A stretch of DNA of 23,297 nucleotides from positions 1-23,297 of the forward strand of contig CAYZRZ010000013.1 of NCBI GenBank assembly GCA_964480995.1. Direction: 5' to 3'. The DNA is from UBA1038 sp964480995. GTDB taxonomy: Bacteria; Bacillota; Clostridia; Christensenellales; Aristaeellaceae. Position numbers and translations under genes: made by a program. This document shows positions 14,966 through 23,297 of the stretch, one piece after another; position 1 is the stretch's first letter; each line of letters opens with the position of its first letter. The notes below the pieces were generated by a model. That model made no database searches. It was not told the DNA's origin and saw only the letters and a list, made by a program, of their open reading frames with translations.

Positions 14966-16066
14966 ATGAAAGGGCCTGACAGGAAACTGATTTTTGAAAA
15001 CGGCAGGGTCTTTTACGGAACAGGCTTTGGGGCCGAATGCGACACAGTATGCGAGGTGGTGTTCAATACATCCATGGTGGGATATCAGGAAATATTATCC
15101 GATCCCTCCTACTGCGGCCAGATGGTTTGCATGACCTATCCCCTGATTGGCAACTATGGCCTGAATGATGAAGATTATGAAACGCGCACGCCTAAAATAG
15201 GCGGCTTAATCGTGCGGGAGAACAACAACGATCCATCCAACTACCGCTATACGAAGACGCTGGAGGAAGTGATGGCGGAGAATGGCATCCCCGGTATTGA
15301 GGGTTTGGATACACGGCAAATTACGCGCATGATCAGGGATGAGGGCAGCATGCGGGCCTTTCTGACGGATGCAGCCTGCGGTGATCAGGAGGGGCTTGAG
15401 CGCCTTGTCAATACAGCGCAGCTTTCTGACCAGGTATCGCGGGTCAGCTGCAAAAAACCCTGGTACTCCCGTACGCCAAACTTTCGCTACAGCGTGGTGG
15501 CGGTGGATTGCGGCATCAAGCACAATATCATCAGACGGCTAAACCAAAAAGGCTGCAATGTCACCGTGGTTCCATATGACACGCCGGCCGATACCCTGAT
15601 GGCCTTGAGGCCCGATGGGTTGTTTTTGTCAAACGGTCCCGGCAACCCGGCAGATGTGCAGCCGGTGGTGGAGCTGGTAAAAACCTTGCAGGGAAAGCTG
15701 CCCATCTTCGGTATCTGTCTGGGACATCAGGTGATCGCCCTGGCTAACGGCGCGATGACCTATAAGATGAAGTTCGGACACCGCGGCGGCAACCATCCGG
15801 TTAAGAACATGGATACCGGCAAGGTGGAAATGACAAGCCAGAACCACTCCTACGCGGTGGACGCCCAATCTCTTCAGGGCACTTCGCTTGAGCTGAGTCA
15901 CATCAATCTGCTTGATCAGACAGCTGAGGGGCTGCGAAACGAGAGCCAGCGCGTTTTCAGCATACAGTACCACCCGGAAAGCGCGCCCGGACCTCAGGAC
16001 AGCGACTATCTGTTTGATATCTTTATCAAGTACATGCAGGCGCAAAAGGAGGGTGCAAATGCCTAA
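14966..16066 (+). CDS. carA: Carbamoyl-phosphate synthase small (glutaminase) subunit
   Basis: CarA hydrolyses glutamine and channels ammonia to CarB for carbamoyl phosphate synthesis. The N-terminal half carries the CPSase small-subunit domain (FNTSMVGYQEILSDPSY). The C-terminal half is a class I glutamine amidotransferase with the nucleophile C251 in GICLGHQ and the H336/E338 pair in HPES. MKFGHRGGNHPV is typical of CPSase. The 366-residue length is standard. AGGAGGAG (14955-14962) sets the ATG start, and carB begins 8 nt before the end of this gene, so the two subunits are translationally coupled. It is called pyrAA in Bacillus. Its place within pyr indicates a pyrimidine-dedicated enzyme. 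Confidence 0.97.
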   Translation: MKGPDRKLIFENGRVFYGTGFGAECDTVCEVVFNTSMVGYQEILSDPSYCGQMVCMTYPLIGNYGLNDEDYETRTPKIGGLIVRENNNDPSNYRYTKTLEEVMAENGIPGIEGLDTRQITRMIRDEGSMRAFLTDAACGDQEGLERLVNTAQLSDQVSRVSCKKPWYSRTPNFRYSVVAVDCGIKHNIIRRLNQKGCNVTVVPYDTPADTLMALRPDGLFLSNGPGNPADVQPVVELVKTLQGKLPIFGICLGHQVIALANGAMTYKMKFGHRGGNHPVKNMDTGKVEMTSQNHSYAVDAQSLQGTSLELSHINLLDQTAEGLRNESQRVFSIQYHPESAPGPQDSDYLFDIFIKYMQAQKEGANA

Positions 16067-19000
16067 GCGCTCGGACATTCATAAGATACTGATCATCGGT
16101 TCCGGCCCTATTGTCATCGGACAGGCGGCAGAGTTTGACTATTCGGGCACTCAGGCCTGCCTGGCGCTGAAGGAGCAGGGATACAAGGTCATCCTTGTCA
16201 ACTCAAACCCTGCTACCATCATGACAGATACTCAAATTGCCCAAAGGGTATATATGGAGCCCCTCACCCTGGAATATGTGGCAAAGATCATCCGCAAAGA
16301 GCGGCCGGACGCGCTGCTGCCCACCCTTGGGGGACAAACGGGCCTCAACCTGGCTATGCAGCTGCATAGCAAAGGCGTTTTGCGGGAGTGCCGATGCGAG
16401 ATACTGGGGACGGGTTTTGACTCTATTGACCAGGCGGAGGACAGGGAAAAGTTCAAGCTGCTGTGCAAGAAGATCGGTGAGCCGGTCATTGCTTCAGAGA
16501 CTGCCGGGACGGTGGAAGAGGCGGCTGCTGCGGCTCAAAGAATCGGCTATCCGGTGGTGCTGCGCCCGGCCTTTACGCTGGGGGGCACAGGCGGCGGCTT
16601 TGCCGATAATGAAGAGGAACTGAGAGAAACCGCGGAAAACGCGCTTCGCCTGTCGCCTGCCACACAAGTGCTTGTGGAAAAATCCGTCCGGGGTTTCAAA
16701 GAAATTGAATACGAGGTCATGCGAGACAGCAATGACACGGCTCTGGCGATCTGCAACATGGAAAACTTTGACCCGGTTGGCGTGCATACCGGGGACTCCA
16801 TTGTGGTCTGTCCATCCCAAACGCTCAACAACAAAGAATACCATATGCTAAGGGACGCGGCGCTAAGACTCATCAGGGCTTTGAATATCGAGGGCGGATG
16901 CAATGTGCAGTTCGCGCTGGACCCCTACTCCATGGGCTACTATGTGATCGAGGTCAACCCCAGGGTTTCCCGCTCATCCGCTCTGGCATCAAAAGCCAGT
17001 GGCTACCCCATTGCCAGAGTAAGCGCGCTGATCGCCGTTGGCATGAGGCTGGATGAAATACAAATAGCCAATACACCCGCCAGCTTTGAGCCGGCGCTGG
17101 ATTATGTTGCGACCAAAATAGCCAGATTTCCTTTTGATAAGTTTGACAAGGCCTCCCGGCAGCTCTCCACACAGATGAAGGCCACGGGCGAGGTGATGAG
17201 CATCGGCCGCACGATGGAAGAAAGCTTGCTCAAAGCCGTGCGCTCCCTGGAATCGGGCGTCACCCATATTTGGCTGAAGAAGTTTGACCGGATGCCCACG
17301 GAAGAACTGCTGAAGCTGATCAAAAACCCCACTGATGAGCGGCTCTATGCTATCGGTGAGCTGCTGCGCCGCCAGGTAAACCCGACCATTATCTGCGACA
17401 TCACAAAGATTGATTACTTCTTCATCAGTAAAATACGCAAGATCATTGATTTTGAAAAAGAGGTCAAAGAAAACATCGGCGACATACAGACGCTGCGGAT
17501 AGCCAAACGTATGGGCTTTTCCGACGGATACATCGCCAAGTGGTGGCGAATGAGCGAAGTGGATGTTTACACACTGCGAAAGACCCATGGGATTATGCCG
17601 GTGTATAAGATGATTGATACCTGCGCCAGTGAGTTTGATTCCTACATTCCCTACTTCTACTCCACCTATGAGTCGGAAAATGAGTCCCTCATCACGGATA
17701 AGAAGTCCGTTGTGGTGCTTGGGGCGGGGCCTATCCGGATCGGCCAGGGGGTGGAGTTTGACTATTCCACCGTTCATGCCATCTGGGCGATCCGGGAGGC
17801 GGGATACGAGGCCATCATCATCAACAACAACCCCGAAACCGTATCCACAGATTATTCTGTCAGCGATAAACTGTACTTTGAGCCTTTGACGGTTGAGGAT
17901 GTTATGAACATCATCGACTATGAAAAGCCCTTTGGCGTGATTGTGTCCCTTGGCGGACAGACAGCCATCAACCTGGCCGGGCGGCTGCACCAGCTGGGTG
18001 TGCCTATCATCGGCACAGACGTGCATGCAATCGAGCGGGCGGAAAACCGGGACAGCTTTGAAAAAACCATGCGGCAGCTCAATATTCCCCAGCCGCCTGG
18101 CAAGGCGGTTTACAGTATTGATGAGGGGATCAAGATTGCGAAAGCTGTTGGTTACCCTGTGCTGGTGCGTCCCTCCTATGTGCTGGGCGGCCGGGCAATG
18201 CAGATAGTGCATAACGATGAGGGGCTGGAACGCTATCTCAGTGAGGCTGTGCAGGTAACAGAGGATCAACCGGTGCTCGTGGATAGGTATATATCAGGGA
18301 AGGAACTGGAGGTGGACGCTGTCTGCGACGGGATAGATGTGTTCATCCCCGGCATCATGCAGCATGTTGAGCGAACGGGCGTTCATTCCGGCGACTCCAT
18401 CAGCGTGTACCCATCCTTTTCAGTCAGCGATAAGGTGAAAAAAACAATTGTGGACTATACCTTCCGGCTTGGGCTGGGCATCGGCATCAAGGGACCTTTC
18501 AATATTCAGTTCATTGTGGACGACAAGGAGCAGGTATATGTGATTGAGGTCAATCCCAGGTCTTCAAGAACGGTGCCTTTCATTTCCAAGGCCACTGGGA
18601 TCAACCTGGCCAATATAGCGACCAAGATTGCCTTGGGGCAGAGCATCGCCATGCAGGGCTATGCAAGCGGCATCGCCCCGGAATGCAGGCGCTGGTACGT
18701 GAAGGTGCCGGTGTTCTCACTGAGCAAGCTGCGGGGTGCTGACGCCTACCTGTCGCCCGAGATGAAGTCAACCGGCGAGGCTATCGGTTATGACGATAGC
18801 CTTAACCGCGCGCTGTACAAGGCGCTGCAGGCGGCCAACATGCGGGTGGCTAACTATGGGACCGTGCTGGCTACCATTGCCGATGAGGATAAGCAAAGCG
18901 CGCTGCCGCTGATCAAACGCTTTTATGATCTGGGATTTAACATCGAAGCTACGGAAGGTACAGCGGCGTTTTTGAAGGAGCAGGGCATCCGTACAAGAAG

Positions 19001-19247
19001 GCGCAGGAAGATCAGCGAGGGCAGCAGTGAGATTCTTGAATCCCTGAGGCTTGGATATGTGACCTATGTGATCAACACCATCAGCGAGCAGGCGGGCGAC
19101 ACTCACCGGCAAAACGGCTTCCTGATCCGGCGCTGGGCAGTTGAAAACAACGTGACTGTGCTGACCTCGCTGGATACAGTGAAGGTATTGCTGGATGTGC
19201 TGGAGGAAATCACACTGAAGGTGTCTACCGTTGACAGTGAGAGGTAA
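16059..19247 (+). CDS. carB: Carbamoyl-phosphate synthase large subunit
   Basis: CarB makes carbamoyl phosphate from bicarbonate, ammonia and two ATP. It has two homologous halves, each with a pre-ATP-grasp Rossmann segment (GSGPIVIGQAAEFDYSG near residue 13 and GAGPIRIGQGVEFDYS near 560) and an ATP-grasp domain. Metal-binding VIEVNPR occurs at 296-302 and again at 828-834. The last 150 residues are the MGS-like allosteric domain (GFNIEATEGTAAFL), where UMP usually inhibits and PRPP activates in Bacillota. The length of 1062 residues is normal. AAGGAGGG (16046-16053) lies 5 nt before the ATG and inside carA. pyrK begins 3 nt after the stop. A 426-residue antisense frame inside this gene is a shadow. 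Confidence 0.98.
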   Translation: MPKRSDIHKILIIGSGPIVIGQAAEFDYSGTQACLALKEQGYKVILVNSNPATIMTDTQIAQRVYMEPLTLEYVAKIIRKERPDALLPTLGGQTGLNLAMQLHSKGVLRECRCEILGTGFDSIDQAEDREKFKLLCKKIGEPVIASETAGTVEEAAAAAQRIGYPVVLRPAFTLGGTGGGFADNEEELRETAENALRLSPATQVLVEKSVRGFKEIEYEVMRDSNDTALAICNMENFDPVGVHTGDSIVVCPSQTLNNKEYHMLRDAALRLIRALNIEGGCNVQFALDPYSMGYYVIEVNPRVSRSSALASKASGYPIARVSALIAVGMRLDEIQIANTPASFEPALDYVATKIARFPFDKFDKASRQLSTQMKATGEVMSIGRTMEESLLKAVRSLESGVTHIWLKKFDRMPTEELLKLIKNPTDERLYAIGELLRRQVNPTIICDITKIDYFFISKIRKIIDFEKEVKENIGDIQTLRIAKRMGFSDGYIAKWWRMSEVDVYTLRKTHGIMPVYKMIDTCASEFDSYIPYFYSTYESENESLITDKKSVVVLGAGPIRIGQGVEFDYSTVHAIWAIREAGYEAIIINNNPETVSTDYSVSDKLYFEPLTVEDVMNIIDYEKPFGVIVSLGGQTAINLAGRLHQLGVPIIGTDVHAIERAENRDSFEKTMRQLNIPQPPGKAVYSIDEGIKIAKAVGYPVLVRPSYVLGGRAMQIVHNDEGLERYLSEAVQVTEDQPVLVDRYISGKELEVDAVCDGIDVFIPGIMQHVERTGVHSGDSISVYPSFSVSDKVKKTIVDYTFRLGLGIGIKGPFNIQFIVDDKEQVYVIEVNPRSSRTVPFISKATGINLANIATKIALGQSIAMQGYASGIAPECRRWYVKVPVFSLSKLRGADAYLSPEMKSTGEAIGYDDSLNRALYKALQAANMRVANYGTVLATIADEDKQSALPLIKRFYDLGFNIEATEGTAAFLKEQGIRTRRRRKISEGSSEILESLRLGYVTYVINTISEQAGDTHRQNGFLIRRWAVENNVTVLTSLDTVKVLLDVLEEITLKVSTVDSER

Positions 19248-19250
19248 TGT

Positions 19251-19979
19251 ATGACGACGCAAGGCATGTTTGACGTAAGAGCCAACCGTTTAATCGCGCG
19301 GGATGTTTGGGAGCTCGTCCTTGAGGGGGATACCGCAGCCATTCAAGCGCCCGGTCAGTTTGTGAGTATTCGTTTGGATGGTCTGTTTCTGCGCCGCCCC
19401 ATCAGCGTTTGTGACTGGGATGATTCATCTCTCCGCCTCATTTATAAGGTGGTGGGCAAGGGGACAGCCTGTCTGTCCCGGCTGCGCAGGGGTGATAAGG
19501 CGGATGTGCTGTCCGGGCTTGGCAACGGCTTCTCTATTGAGAAGGCGCGGGGCAAGCGCGTCGCGCTGATCGGCGGCGGCGTCGGCGTACCGCCGCTGTA
19601 CGGGTTGATGCGGATGCTGAAGGGAGAAGATGTAAGCTGCGTTCTGGGTTTCAACGAGGCTTCAGATGTGTTTTTCGTAAAGGAATTTGAAAACTTAGGC
19701 GCAAAGGTGAGCGTCACCACGGCGGACGGAAGCCGGGGAATCAAAGGCTTTGTAACCAATGCGTTGCAAGATTTGGACTACGATTATTACTACGCCTGCG
19801 GGCCGATGCCCATGCTCAAGGCCATCCATGCCTTGGGAGGGGAGGGCCAGCTTTCGCTGGAAGCGCGTATGGGATGCGGCTTTGGCGCATGCGTGGGCTG
19901 CTCAATGCAGATGAAAACGGGGATGAAGCGTGTCTGCTCGGAAGGACCTGTGTTTACAAGCGAGGATGTGATGCTGTGA
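19251..19979 (+). CDS. pyrK: Dihydroorotate dehydrogenase B, electron-transfer subunit
   Basis: PyrK carries FAD and a [2Fe-2S] cluster and passes electrons from PyrD to NAD. The N-terminal flavin domain has RRPISVCDWD and a YKVVGKGTACLSRL segment. The nucleotide-binding domain begins with ALIGGGVGVPPLYGL. The C-terminal cluster ligands are C209, C214, C217 and C229, in the C-x4-C-x2-C-x11-C pattern of the family. The protein has 242 residues. The start chosen is ATG 19251 with a GAGAGG-like site; ATG 19266 (MFDVRANRL) is an alternative. The gene ends in a GTGA overlap with pyrD, coupling production of the two subunits of the heterotetramer. Confidence 0.96.
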   Translation: MTTQGMFDVRANRLIARDVWELVLEGDTAAIQAPGQFVSIRLDGLFLRRPISVCDWDDSSLRLIYKVVGKGTACLSRLRRGDKADVLSGLGNGFSIEKARGKRVALIGGGVGVPPLYGLMRMLKGEDVSCVLGFNEASDVFFVKEFENLGAKVSVTTADGSRGIKGFVTNALQDLDYDYYYACGPMPMLKAIHALGGEGQLSLEARMGCGFGACVGCSMQMKTGMKRVCSEGPVFTSEDVML

Positions 19980-20890
19980 GCGCGCAGGAAGTAAAACTCG
20001 GTGATATAAGGCTGAATAACCCAATCATCCCGGCAAGCGGTACCTTTGGCTTTGGTTATGAGATGAACAGGTTTTATGACATCAACCTGCTGGGCGGCAT
20101 CGCTGTCAAGGCTGCCACGCTGCAGGCCCGTACAGGCAACCCGCTTCCCCGCATAGCTGAGTGCAGGGAGGGGATGCTCAATGCGGTTGGCCTTCAAAAT
20201 CCTGGCGTACATGCCATCATCGAGCAGGAACTGCCCAGGCTTCGCCGGCTGTACCGGGGTGTTGTGATTGCCAACGTGGCGGGATTCTCCCTGGAAGAAT
20301 ACAAGGAGGTTGCGTCCCTGCTGGACGCGCAGGAGGCTGTGGATATCCTGGAAATCAATATCTCCTGCCCCAATGTGCAGCACGGCGGCATGGCCTTTGG
20401 CATAACGGCTCAGGGTGCCGCCTCTGTCTGCAAGGCGGTGAAAAGTGTGTCCAAAAAGCCGGTCTTTATGAAGCTGTCCCCCAATGTATCGAATATTGGG
20501 GAAATTGCATGCGCCTGCGAGGACGCGGGAGCCGACGGGCTGACCATGATCAACACGCTGCTGGGTATGGTGGTCGATCCCCGTACGGGCAAGCCGATTG
20601 TATCCACAAAGATGGCAGGTTTTTCCGGCCCCGCGATCAAGCCGGTTGCCCTGCGCATGGTATATGAAGCCTACTCGCGTGTCAGCATCCCCATCATAGG
20701 GGTAGGCGGCCTTAGCTGCGCCCAAGACGTGATCGAGATGATGTCTGTGGGAGCCACCGCCGTACAGATAGGCACCCAGACGCTGATCGACCCTTGGGCT
20801 TTGCTGAAAATAGTTGAGGAACTGCCTGAAGTAATGGACAGGTACGGGATAAAAAGCCTATCACAAATAATAGGGAGGTCGCACGAATGA
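19976..20890 (+). CDS. pyrD: Dihydroorotate dehydrogenase B, catalytic subunit (class 1B)
   Basis: PyrD oxidises dihydroorotate to orotate with FMN and hands electrons to PyrK. It is a TIM-barrel flavoprotein. NPIIPASGTFGFG is near the N-terminus, and NISCPNV holds the catalytic base C131; cysteine here marks class 1 rather than the serine of class 2. FMKLSPNV, NTLLGM and the FMN-phosphate loop GVGGLSCAQDVIEMM with VQIGT follow. The length of 304 residues is normal. The start must be GTG 19976: no in-frame ATG lies nearby, and the family N-terminus begins a few residues later. The GTGA overlap with pyrK and the ATGA overlap with pyrF show tight coupling. Confidence 0.96.
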   Translation: MSAQEVKLGDIRLNNPIIPASGTFGFGYEMNRFYDINLLGGIAVKAATLQARTGNPLPRIAECREGMLNAVGLQNPGVHAIIEQELPRLRRLYRGVVIANVAGFSLEEYKEVASLLDAQEAVDILEINISCPNVQHGGMAFGITAQGAASVCKAVKSVSKKPVFMKLSPNVSNIGEIACACEDAGADGLTMINTLLGMVVDPRTGKPIVSTKMAGFSGPAIKPVALRMVYEAYSRVSIPIIGVGGLSCAQDVIEMMSVGATAVQIGTQTLIDPWALLKIVEELPEVMDRYGIKSLSQIIGRSHE

Positions 20891-21588
20891 GGGATGTCAT
20901 TATCGCCTGTGATTTTCAAAATCGGGAGGAGACCATAGCTTTCCTTTCCTGTTTCGAGGGGGAAAAGCCTTTCTTGAAAATCGGCATGGAGCTTTTCTAC
21001 GGCCAGGGGCCGGATTTTGTAAGGGAAATCAAGGATGCCGGCTTTCCCGTGTTCTTAGACCTGAAGCTGCATGACATCCCGAATACGGTGAAGAAGGCCA
21101 TGGTCAATCTGGCGCGCCTGGGTGTAGACATGGTGAACGTGCATGCCTCCGGGACCATTGCCATGATGGAGGCGGCAAGGGAAGGGCTGAATCAGGGGAC
21201 ACAGGCAGGCAAGACCGTTCAGCTTGTTGCCGTAACGCAGCTGACCAGCACCTCACAGGAGGTGATGCAGCGTGAACTGCTCATCACTGAAAGCCTGAAC
21301 GATACCGTTGCCCGCTACGCGCAAAACGCAAAGGCCGCCGGATTGGATGGTGTGGTCTGCTCCCCGCTGGAAACGCAGCTGGTTAAAAAGGTCTGCGGAA
21401 ATGATTTTCTGGCCGTGACCCCCGGTATACGTTACCCTGAGGGCAGTATGGATGATCAAAAGCGCGTCACAACGCCGCAGCAAGCCCGCGCCAACGGTTC
21501 TGATTTTATCGTGGTGGGCAGGCCGATTACCGGGGCTGTGGACCCAAAGGGCGCATGGCTGCGGGTGACAGCCGACTTTTTAGGATAA
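20887..21588 (+). CDS. pyrF: Orotidine 5'-phosphate decarboxylase
   Basis: PyrF decarboxylates OMP to UMP, the last step of the pathway. The catalytic DxKxxD motif is D58-L-K60-L-H-D63. GIRYPEG and VVGRPIT form the phosphate-binding end of the TIM barrel. The length of 233 residues matches group 1 enzymes. GGGAGG (20873-20878) lies 8 nt upstream of the ATG, which overlaps the pyrD stop as ATGA. pyrE follows after 15 bp. Confidence 0.97.
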   Translation: MRDVIIACDFQNREETIAFLSCFEGEKPFLKIGMELFYGQGPDFVREIKDAGFPVFLDLKLHDIPNTVKKAMVNLARLGVDMVNVHASGTIAMMEAAREGLNQGTQAGKTVQLVAVTQLTSTSQEVMQRELLITESLNDTVARYAQNAKAAGLDGVVCSPLETQLVKKVCGNDFLAVTPGIRYPEGSMDDQKRVTTPQQARANGSDFIVVGRPITGAVDPKGAWLRVTADFLG

Positions 21589-21594
21589 GGGAGG
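21589..21594 (+). promoter_or_regulatory. Ribosome binding site that decides the pyrE start
   Basis: GGGAGG lies directly against an upstream ATG (21595), leaving no spacer, but 9 nt before the in-frame ATG at 21604. Only the second start can be used efficiently, so the first three codons of the longer frame (MTS) are dropped. Confidence 0.7.
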
Positions 21595-21603
21595 ATGACA
21601 TCC

Positions 21604-22236
21604 ATGGAAAAGGACATAGCAAAATTACTGCTTGGCATCGAGGCTGTATTTCTGCGCCCGCAGGAGCCCTTCACTTGGGCCAGCGGCATTAAGTCACCCA
21701 TCTATTGCGACAACCGGCTGATCCTTTCCTATCCTAAGGAACGCAGGCAGGTAGAGGAGGGTTTGGCTTCCCTCATCCGCGTGCACTACCCGGAGTGTCA
21801 GCTGGTAGCGGGTACATCCACCGCCGGCATTCCGCACGCGGCGCTTGTCGCGGATATTATGGAGCTGCCAATGGCCTATGTCCGCGGGTCCGCCAAGGAT
21901 CATGGCCTCAATAACCGCATTGAAGGAAAAGTTTGCGCGGGACAAAAGGTTGTGGTGGTAGAAGATTTGATATCCACAGCCGGATCGGTGGTCGATGTGG
22001 TGGAAGCCCTGCGGGATGCGGGAGCACAGGTGCTGGGTATCGTATCCATTTTTACCTACGGCTTGCGTAAGGGCAGCGACAGATTGATGGCGGCTAATGT
22101 AAAAAATGTATCCCTTACGACATTTTCAAGCCTTATTCGGACAGCGGCAGAAGGTGGTTATATACTGCAAGAGGACATTGCCCGTCTGGAGGCCTTTCAA
22201 AAGAATCCCTCAGATGAGGGATGGATGTCAATATAG
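21604..22236 (+). CDS. pyrE: Orotate phosphoribosyltransferase
   Basis: PyrE joins orotate to PRPP to give OMP. FTWASGIKSPIYCDNR is the N-terminal orotate-binding part typical of Bacillota enzymes. VVVVEDLISTAGSV contains the PRPP loop with the acidic pair E120-D121. The length is 210 residues from the ATG at 21604. In pathway order it acts before PyrF although its gene is last, exactly as in Bacillus. The following 77 bp before the convergent membrane-protein gene contain no convincing hairpin with a T-tract, so the operon end is not marked by an obvious intrinsic terminator. Confidence 0.96.
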   Translation: MEKDIAKLLLGIEAVFLRPQEPFTWASGIKSPIYCDNRLILSYPKERRQVEEGLASLIRVHYPECQLVAGTSTAGIPHAALVADIMELPMAYVRGSAKDHGLNNRIEGKVCAGQKVVVVEDLISTAGSVVDVVEALRDAGAQVLGIVSIFTYGLRKGSDRLMAANVKNVSLTTFSSLIRTAAEGGYILQEDIARLEAFQKNPSDEGWMSI

Positions 22237-22313
22237 TATGGGAACATCTATGAATACCGGCGCTTATTGATCGCCATATGATTATCTTGGTTTTTGATAC
22301 GGCGCGCCTCAGC

Positions 22314-23192
22314 TTAACTTGCCTGCGGCACGTTCTTTTTCTCGTAAGCGCGATCCAGCGCCAGATTCACCGACAGCCCGCCCAGCACAAACAATCCGCC
22401 GATCAGGCTGTTCATCGGGAAGGCTTGGGCCAGCGCCATATCAAGCAGCACCCCCGCCAGCACCTGCCCCAGGAACAAGGCGAGGGTCATGTAAAATGAG
22501 GGGATCTTGCCCACGCAGAAGCTGGATATCAGCACGATCACACCGCCCATCACGCCGCCCAGATAGATATAAAAGGGGCCGCTCATGGCGAAGGAAACGC
22601 TCTGCCCGCCGCCTGTAAATAACAGCAGAAGCAGGGAGCCTGTGAGACCCACCGCGTAGTTGATCAGCGTGCTGCCAAGCAATCCGCTGTGCGCGGCCTG
22701 CCTGCCGTTGATCAGGCGGGATACCAGCACGGTGACGCCCGCCAGCAGGCAGACAAGGACGGGGATAAGCTGAAAATCATCCCACATGAAGATGACGCCG
22801 GCCAGGGCCGGCAGGCCGCCCCACAGCTTCTGCCTGCGGAAGGGGCGCTTGGGAAGGCCCAGCAGGCCGAAGTGATCAGCCAGAAGGCTGGATATACTTT
22901 CGCCCAGCAGCCCCAGCGCCATCATGGCCGATACGCTGATATGGCCGAAGGCCGTGTTATTGAACACGGTGGTCATAATGCCCAGCAGGCCCCCCAGGTA
23001 TAGATAAAACGGCAGGCGCTTGAGCCGCAGCTTTTCCCCCTTGAGCAGCATGAGCAGCAGGATAAAAGCAAGGCCGGCCAGATGGATGATGACAAGCGCC
23101 GCGGTCTGGCCGACGCGGCCGTTGAGCCCGCCGTTGAATACCACCATGACGGATATGAGCATGCCGGCCAGCAGGGAAAGCAAATAGTACAT
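22314..23192 (-). CDS. DMT-family membrane protein with two tandem DUF606/YdcZ units
   Basis: This 292-residue hydrophobic protein has about ten predicted membrane segments. It reads as two related halves of roughly 140 residues. The first carries NGGLNGRVGQTAALVIIHL followed by YLYLGGLLGIM; the second carries NYAVGLTGSLLLL followed by FYIYLGGVMGGVIVL and a conserved LALFLGQVLAGVLLD. These are DUF606 (YdcZ, drug/metabolite transporter superfamily) signatures, and many family members are single halves. Substrate and direction of transport are unknown. On the minus strand GGAGG (23196-23200) lies 4 nt before the ATG. It converges on pyrE and has no evident link to pyrimidine synthesis. No good promoter is seen upstream within the window. 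Confidence 0.85.
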   Translation of the reverse strand: MYYLLSLLAGMLISVMVVFNGGLNGRVGQTAALVIIHLAGLAFILLLMLLKGEKLRLKRLPFYLYLGGLLGIMTTVFNNTAFGHISVSAMMALGLLGESISSLLADHFGLLGLPKRPFRRQKLWGGLPALAGVIFMWDDFQLIPVLVCLLAGVTVLVSRLINGRQAAHSGLLGSTLINYAVGLTGSLLLLLFTGGGQSVSFAMSGPFYIYLGGVMGGVIVLISSFCVGKIPSFYMTLALFLGQVLAGVLLDMALAQAFPMNSLIGGLFVLGGLSVNLALDRAYEKKNVPQAS

Positions 23193-23223
23193 GGAACCTC
23201 CATCGTCAAATCAAACCCGTTTA

Positions 23224-23259
23224 TTCCGTGTGTTCCGTGTACTCCGTGTGTTCCGTGGT
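23224..23259. repeat. Four 9-bp tandem repeats (TTCCGTGTG type)
   Basis: The units are TTCCGTGTG (23224-23232), TTCCGTGTA (23233-23241), CTCCGTGTG (23242-23250) and TTCCGTGGT (23251-23259). They lie upstream of the minus-strand membrane protein gene. Short imperfect CCGTG-type repeats of this kind are common intergenic features; no function is known to me. Confidence 0.75.
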
Positions 23260-23297
23260 TCGTAACCTACTGCAGAGGAAACGACCAACCACGGAAC
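23250..23297. repeat. 11-bp inverted repeat reaching the window edge
   Basis: GTTCCGTGGTT (23250-23260) and AACCACGGAAC (23287-23297) are perfect reverse complements with 26 bp between them. The left arm overlaps the last tandem-repeat unit. The right arm ends exactly at the window edge, so the element may continue beyond it. Confidence 0.7.

Noticed and set aside
16989..18269. 426-codon antisense open frame inside carB
   Set aside because: It lies wholly within a conserved gene, resembles no known family, and is the kind of long shadow frame expected in GC-rich coding DNA.
22237..22313. Terminator between pyrE and the convergent membrane-protein gene
   Set aside because: Only a 4-bp GGCG/CGCC stem near 22259-22274 is visible, with no adjacent T-tract on either strand.

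Overview
The window looks like a chromosomal segment of a moderately GC-rich member of the Bacillota, probably class Clostridia. The main evidence is the gene order pyrB-pyrC-carA-carB-pyrK-pyrD-pyrF-pyrE, which is the order of the Bacillus/Clostridium pyrimidine operon. It includes the pyrK plus class 1B pyrD pair. Strong purine-rich ribosome binding sites precede most genes. Genus and species cannot be read from the sequence.

Left part (1-12344): a short upstream region carries a 13-bp direct repeat and a good sigma-A type promoter (TTTACA, 17 bp, TATAAT). It drives a compact three-gene operon: (1) a 1736-residue superfamily 2 helicase with zinc clusters, a DUF1998-type cysteine cluster and a C-terminal Vsr/DUF559-like nuclease candidate; (2) a SNF2-family helicase/translocase that closely resembles DrmD of class 1 DISARM; (3) a 1354-residue Eco57I/PglX/DrmMI-like N6-adenine methyltransferase with its own target-recognition region. 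The genes overlap or are 2 bp apart. I read this as a DISARM-related anti-phage system. One polypeptide seems to combine the roles of the separate DrmA helicase, DrmB DUF1998 protein and DrmC nuclease. The likely logic is that the methylase marks self DNA while the two ATPases and the fused nuclease act on unmarked DNA. This is inference.

Junction (12345-12798): 454 bp without a gene. It holds a GC-rich hairpin that is an intrinsic terminator for leftward transcription, a degenerate 5' (domain I) fragment of a group II intron, a perfect 14-bp tandem repeat containing TGATATCA, a near-consensus promoter (TTGACA, 17 bp, TAAAAT), and a leader with a 9-bp hairpin whose loop is GGAG. The same TGATATCA palindrome lies inside the promoter of the defence operon.

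Right part (12799-22236): the eight-gene de novo UMP operon. CarAB makes carbamoyl phosphate, PyrB and PyrC make dihydroorotate, PyrD with PyrK oxidises it to orotate, and PyrE and PyrF convert orotate to UMP. All eight genes are intact, with short spacers or 4-8 nt overlaps. pyrR and pyrP, which head the operon in Bacillus, are absent, and no PyrR attenuator is visible. Finally (22314-23192, minus strand) there is a convergent membrane protein made of two tandem DUF606/YdcZ units. Upstream of it are 9-bp tandem repeats and an inverted repeat that reaches the window edge.
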